From: Bacilli bacterium
Lineage (GTDB): Bacteria > Bacillota_I > Bacilli_A > RFN20 > CAG-288
Length of the DNA stretch: 17,818 nt
Assembly (NCBI GenBank): GCA_900769965.1
Contig: CAAGIQ010000125.1
Span: forward strand, 1-17,818
Direction: 5' to 3'
The notes below the pieces were generated by a model. The model saw only the letters and a list, made by a program, of their open reading frames with translations. It was not told the DNA's origin and searched no databases. Both the position numbers and the translations under genes were made by a program. Below, piece by piece: positions 15,653 through 17,818 of this stretch (position 1 is its first letter; each line of letters opens with the position of its first letter).

Positions 15653-16171
15653 CTACTTAAAGACAAAAATCTTTCTAAATATATAGTTTAAAACTAAACC
15701 AACCGCGGTAGCAAAAACCTTAGCGATAATATATCCCCAAGATAGATTACCTATTAGAATAGCAGTCCATTCTAGCGCTTTAACAAATAAAAGATCATTA
15801 ACTAGATATATCAAAAGGAACTGGAAGAGTAAGACTAGTATTCCTATTAAAGCAAACACCAAGAAATCTTTAAAAGATTTGCCGGAGTTTTCATCTTTCT
15901 TATCCTTAAAAACGAAAACAACACTTAAAAAGTAATTGACTAATAACCCTACTGAAAAACCGCAAGCCGTCGACAAAACGGTATGAGTAATATCTAGATT
16001 ACCTACCATCACACTCGGAGTGATACTTGTAACAAAAAAGGATATCGCCCAGTCTACCAAAGTAGCAAAACCACCCACTAACAAGAAACGAATTATTTCT
16101 AGTATCAACTTCTTGTTCCTCTTAAAGAACGATTCTTTATTCTCGTTAACCTTTTCTTCCATATGATTCAT
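15653..16171 (-). CDS. GtrA-like four-helix membrane protein
   Basis: The 172-residue protein has a charged N-terminus and four membrane segments at about 27-49, 64-88, 102-128 and 146-170. It has the GtrA-family pattern RFLLVGGFATLVDWAISFF, ACGFSVGLLVNYFLSVVFVF and KVFATAVGLVLNYIFRKIFVFK. GtrA proteins are associated with transfer or flipping of undecaprenyl-phosphate-linked sugars in cell-wall and O-antigen glycosylation; activity is not provable from sequence. It is the first gene of the - strand operon. The ATG at 16171 has no good ribosome binding site (AAAGGAAAAG lies about 30 bases upstream). The ATG at 16162 is an equally weak alternative, so translation may be modest. It would supply the membrane step for the downstream GT-C enzyme. 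Confidence 0.9.
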   Translation of the reverse strand: MNHMEEKVNENKESFFKRNKKLILEIIRFLLVGGFATLVDWAISFFVTSITPSVMVGNLDITHTVLSTACGFSVGLLVNYFLSVVFVFKDKKDENSGKSFKDFLVFALIGILVLLFQFLLIYLVNDLLFVKALEWTAILIGNLSWGYIIAKVFATAVGLVLNYIFRKIFVFK

Positions 16172-16443
16172 ATAACAATAAATAATACGTGATTACTTAT
16201 CTTTTCCTTTCTAATAAGCCAATAGATTTTACCTTAACCATTGCTTCTTTACATTATCGTATTTCATATTAACATAATCAAGATAATAATTCCTTATTAG
16301 TATCAAAGAAACAGTAAGTTTTTGCTACTAATCTTTTTAGCAATAAATAAGAACGATTCCTTCCAAAAACTCGTTTTTATATTACAAACACAACAAAAAA
16401 TATTTTCGTTTATATATGTTATTTGTGAAAGGAAAAACATTTC
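16172..16443. other. Divergent intergenic region
   Basis: This 272-base A+T-rich gap separates the - strand glycan operon from the + strand lipoprotein gene. It holds the - strand promoter at 16253-16281 and AAAGGA (16428-16433), the lipoprotein ribosome binding site. A 6-bp inverted repeat (16322-16327 with 16338-16343) has no clear role. No convincing + strand promoter pair was found, and no small gene or RNA could be supported. Confidence 0.45.
16253..16281 (-). promoter_or_regulatory. Probable promoter of the GtrA/oxidoreductase/GT-C operon
   Basis: On the - strand, TTGATT (16281-16276) and GATAAT (16258-16253) are 17 bp apart, matching consensus at 4/6 and 5/6. Transcription would start near 16246 and give a leader of about 75 nt before the GtrA ATG. 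I saw no riboswitch fold in that leader. Confidence 0.5.
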
Positions 16444-17818
16444 ATGAAAAAAATATTAAAAACCCTTGCCCTACCTATTATCTTATTTAGTTTAGTTAGC
16501 TGCGGAGAAACTAGTTCAAGTATCTTAACTACTAATGGCCTAACTACAGAAGCAACTACTAGTGAAGTCCCTTCCTCAAGTGAAACACCGTCTTCTAGCG
16601 AGACACCATCTTCAAGTGAAACTCCTTCCTCTAGCATATCTTCTTCATCAACCCAAACTGAAGAAGTATCTGTAGTTTCTTCAGTTAACGTATCAGATTA
16701 CGATGCCAAGGCTATAACAGAACCTTTTAAATTCAATTCCGTCTTCACAGCATTATCAGGAACCTCAATCGATGGATCATCTACTAAAACTATCGAAATC
16801 GATGGCGAGACAATAAAAGCCACTAAAAGGTTAAAACTCTCCGGTGTCGGTGAATTAGCTGCTCAAAAGAAAGCTGTTAAAATCGAAGTTCCTGAAGATA
16901 ATTCAGATCTATTAATTGCAGCTATTAGCGCAAATGGCAGCGATAGCTCTAGAAAATGGGCTATAGCGGATGCTTCATATAACGCGTTATTCACTTCTGA
17001 AAACGGAGTTAGCTGCTCTGCTATCGACTATTTAACTTATCACTTCGATACTAAAGGCACTTATTATTTCTATTCACCTGTTAACGGAATTAACCTATAT
17101 TACCTTAAACTCTCCTACACCACCGTTTTAGGCCAAGAAGTTGGATTTGAAGTTAACGCTTCTAATTTCAAAAAGGATTATCTTTTAGGTGAAGAATTAG
17201 ATGTCTCTTCTTTACTAGTTAGCGCCGTTTACGAAGGCGGATCTAGAAAAGATTTAGATCCTTCTAACTACACTGTTGAAACTAACTACAACAAAGATGC
17301 AGTAGGTAGCTATAACGTTTCTATTAAATACAAGAATTATGAACCTTATGTTATCGATGTAAAAGTCCACGATATCACATCTTTAAAAGCTTATTATTCA
17401 TTTATTATGAAGAGCGCTTCTTCTAAAGAGATATACAGAGTTCCTTTGGTTTATAAGCTTAACGATCAAGTAGATCTTTCTAATATTATCGTCAAAGCTG
17501 GAGATGACACCTACGTTAGCAAGATCACAAACTATCAAGTTTCATCTATAGACACCTCTAGCGAAGGAAGAAAGGTTATAGAGATTTCTCTTAACGTAAA
17601 CAACAAAGTTGTGAAAGATGAGATAGTTATCCATGTCGTTAATCAAGCTAAACTAGTAACTGATAACGAAGTCTATAAAGTCTATGTCGACTCTTCTTTA
17701 GAAGACGGAACATTACAAGATTCTAAACTGTTCTTCTCTTCGATTCAAAACGCCCACGACTTCTTAAAGACTAGCGTCGATGACGCTTCTAAAAAAGAAA
17801 TCGTTCTTCAAGACAACA
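16444..17818 (+). CDS. Surface lipoprotein with Ser/Thr repeat linker, CBM-like and Ig-like domains; 3' end beyond the window
   Basis: The reading frame is open for 458 codons and runs off the right edge. A lipoprotein signal peptide ends in the lipobox L17-V-S-C20, so the mature protein should be membrane-anchored outside the cell. Residues about 22-75 are a Ser/Thr linker with four SE(V/T)PSS repeats. Residues about 85-228 (DGETIKATKRLKLSG, AISANGSDSSRKWAIAD, TKGTYYFYSPVNGINLYYLKLSY) resemble the beta-sandwich seen beside pectate-lyase or pectinesterase domains. Residues about 230-311 look like a bacterial Ig-like group 3 domain (YLLGEELDVSSLLVSAVYEGGS..AVGSYNVSIKY), and about 315-399 may be a divergent second copy. 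The last residues (VYVDSSLEDG..FSSIQNAHDFL..KKEIVLQDN) could open a parallel beta-helix. A role in binding or degrading polysaccharide is inference. AAAGGA ten bases before the ATG supports the start. Confidence 0.8.
   Translation, partial: MKKILKTLALPIILFSLVSCGETSSSILTTNGLTTEATTSEVPSSSETPSSSETPSSSETPSSSISSSSTQTEEVSVVSSVNVSDYDAKAITEPFKFNSVFTALSGTSIDGSSTKTIEIDGETIKATKRLKLSGVGELAAQKKAVKIEVPEDNSDLLIAAISANGSDSSRKWAIADASYNALFTSENGVSCSAIDYLTYHFDTKGTYYFYSPVNGINLYYLKLSYTTVLGQEVGFEVNASNFKKDYLLGEELDVSSLLVSAVYEGGSRKDLDPSNYTVETNYNKDAVGSYNVSIKYKNYEPYVIDVKVHDITSLKAYYSFIMKSASSKEIYRVPLVYKLNDQVDLSNIIVKAGDDTYVSKITNYQVSSIDTSSEGRKVIEISLNVNNKVVKDEIVIHVVNQAKLVTDNEVYKVYVDSSLEDGTLQDSKLFFSSIQNAHDFLKTSVDDASKKEIVLQDN
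16561..16632 (+). repeat. Four in-frame 18-bp repeats encoding SE(V/T)PSS
   Basis: Four tandem units (16561-16578, 16579-16596, 16597-16614, 16615-16632) encode SEVPSS once and SETPSS three times. The codons differ between units (ACA/ACT, CCG/CCA/CCT, AGT/AGC, TCT/TCC/TCA). The repeat is therefore conserved at protein rather than DNA level, as expected for a flexible cell-wall-spanning linker. Confidence 0.85.

Noticed and set aside
16322..16343. 6-bp inverted repeat TTGCTA/TAGCAA as a terminator or attenuator
   Set aside because: The stem is short and A+T-rich with a 10-base loop and no run of T at the right place.
16419..16637. Open - strand frame with LEDGVS repeats
   Set aside because: It is the antisense shadow of the Ser-Glu-Thr-Pro repeats of the lipoprotein gene and covers the intergenic ribosome binding site.
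1..17818. tRNA/rRNA genes, CRISPR arrays, toxin-antitoxin or phage-defence modules
   Set aside because: No cloverleaf, rRNA-like stretch, spaced repeats or recognisable defence proteins were seen on either strand. The LRR operon is unknown rather than assignable to defence.

Overview
The window looks like chromosomal DNA from a low-GC Bacillota (Firmicutes) bacterium, perhaps a gut Bacilli/Erysipelotrichia-like lineage. The replicative polymerase is of the PolC type (exonuclease nested in PHP, C-terminal clamp motif), which is typical of low-GC Gram-positives. The DNA is A+T-rich, ribosome binding sites are AGGAGG-like, and there is a Cys-anchored lipoprotein with a Ser/Thr linker. TGA serves as a stop codon, so nothing points to the Mycoplasma code. 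The lineage is inferred from gene types only.

Layout: (1) 145-3976, two overlapping + strand genes of unknown function. The first is a large cytoplasmic-looking protein with BspA-type leucine-rich repeats and a possible SseB-like C-terminus. (2) 4011-6157, an apparently intact insertion sequence on the - strand. It has 16-bp perfect terminal inverted repeats, a 9-bp target duplication, an ISAs1-like DDE transposase, and an upstream 211-aa partner gene. The partner gene's promoter overlaps a 22-bp perfect palindrome and predicts an almost leaderless mRNA. A terminator-like hairpin near each end faces inward. (3) 6235-12463, a + strand housekeeping block: rseP (site-2 protease), polC and a lemA-like gene, ending in a bidirectional terminator at 12469-12492. 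(4) 12515-16171, a convergent - strand operon, in transcription order GtrA-like membrane protein, FAD-dependent UDP-galactopyranose-mutase-like oxidoreductase, and multi-spanning GT-C glycosyltransferase. (5) 16444 to the right edge, the 5' part of a surface lipoprotein gene with a Ser-Glu-Thr-Pro repeat linker and beta-sandwich/Ig-like domains.

Functionally, the rseP-polC-lemA block is core cell biology (membrane proteolysis, replication, membrane protein). The GtrA/FAD/GT-C trio probably makes or transfers a lipid-linked sugar for a cell-surface glycan. The edge lipoprotein may bind or process extracellular polysaccharide. The insertion sequence sits between the unknown operon and rseP, leaving the rseP ribosome binding site and -10 box intact. 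The least explained parts are the LRR operon and the regulatory architecture of the insertion sequence. No tRNA, rRNA or CRISPR array was seen.
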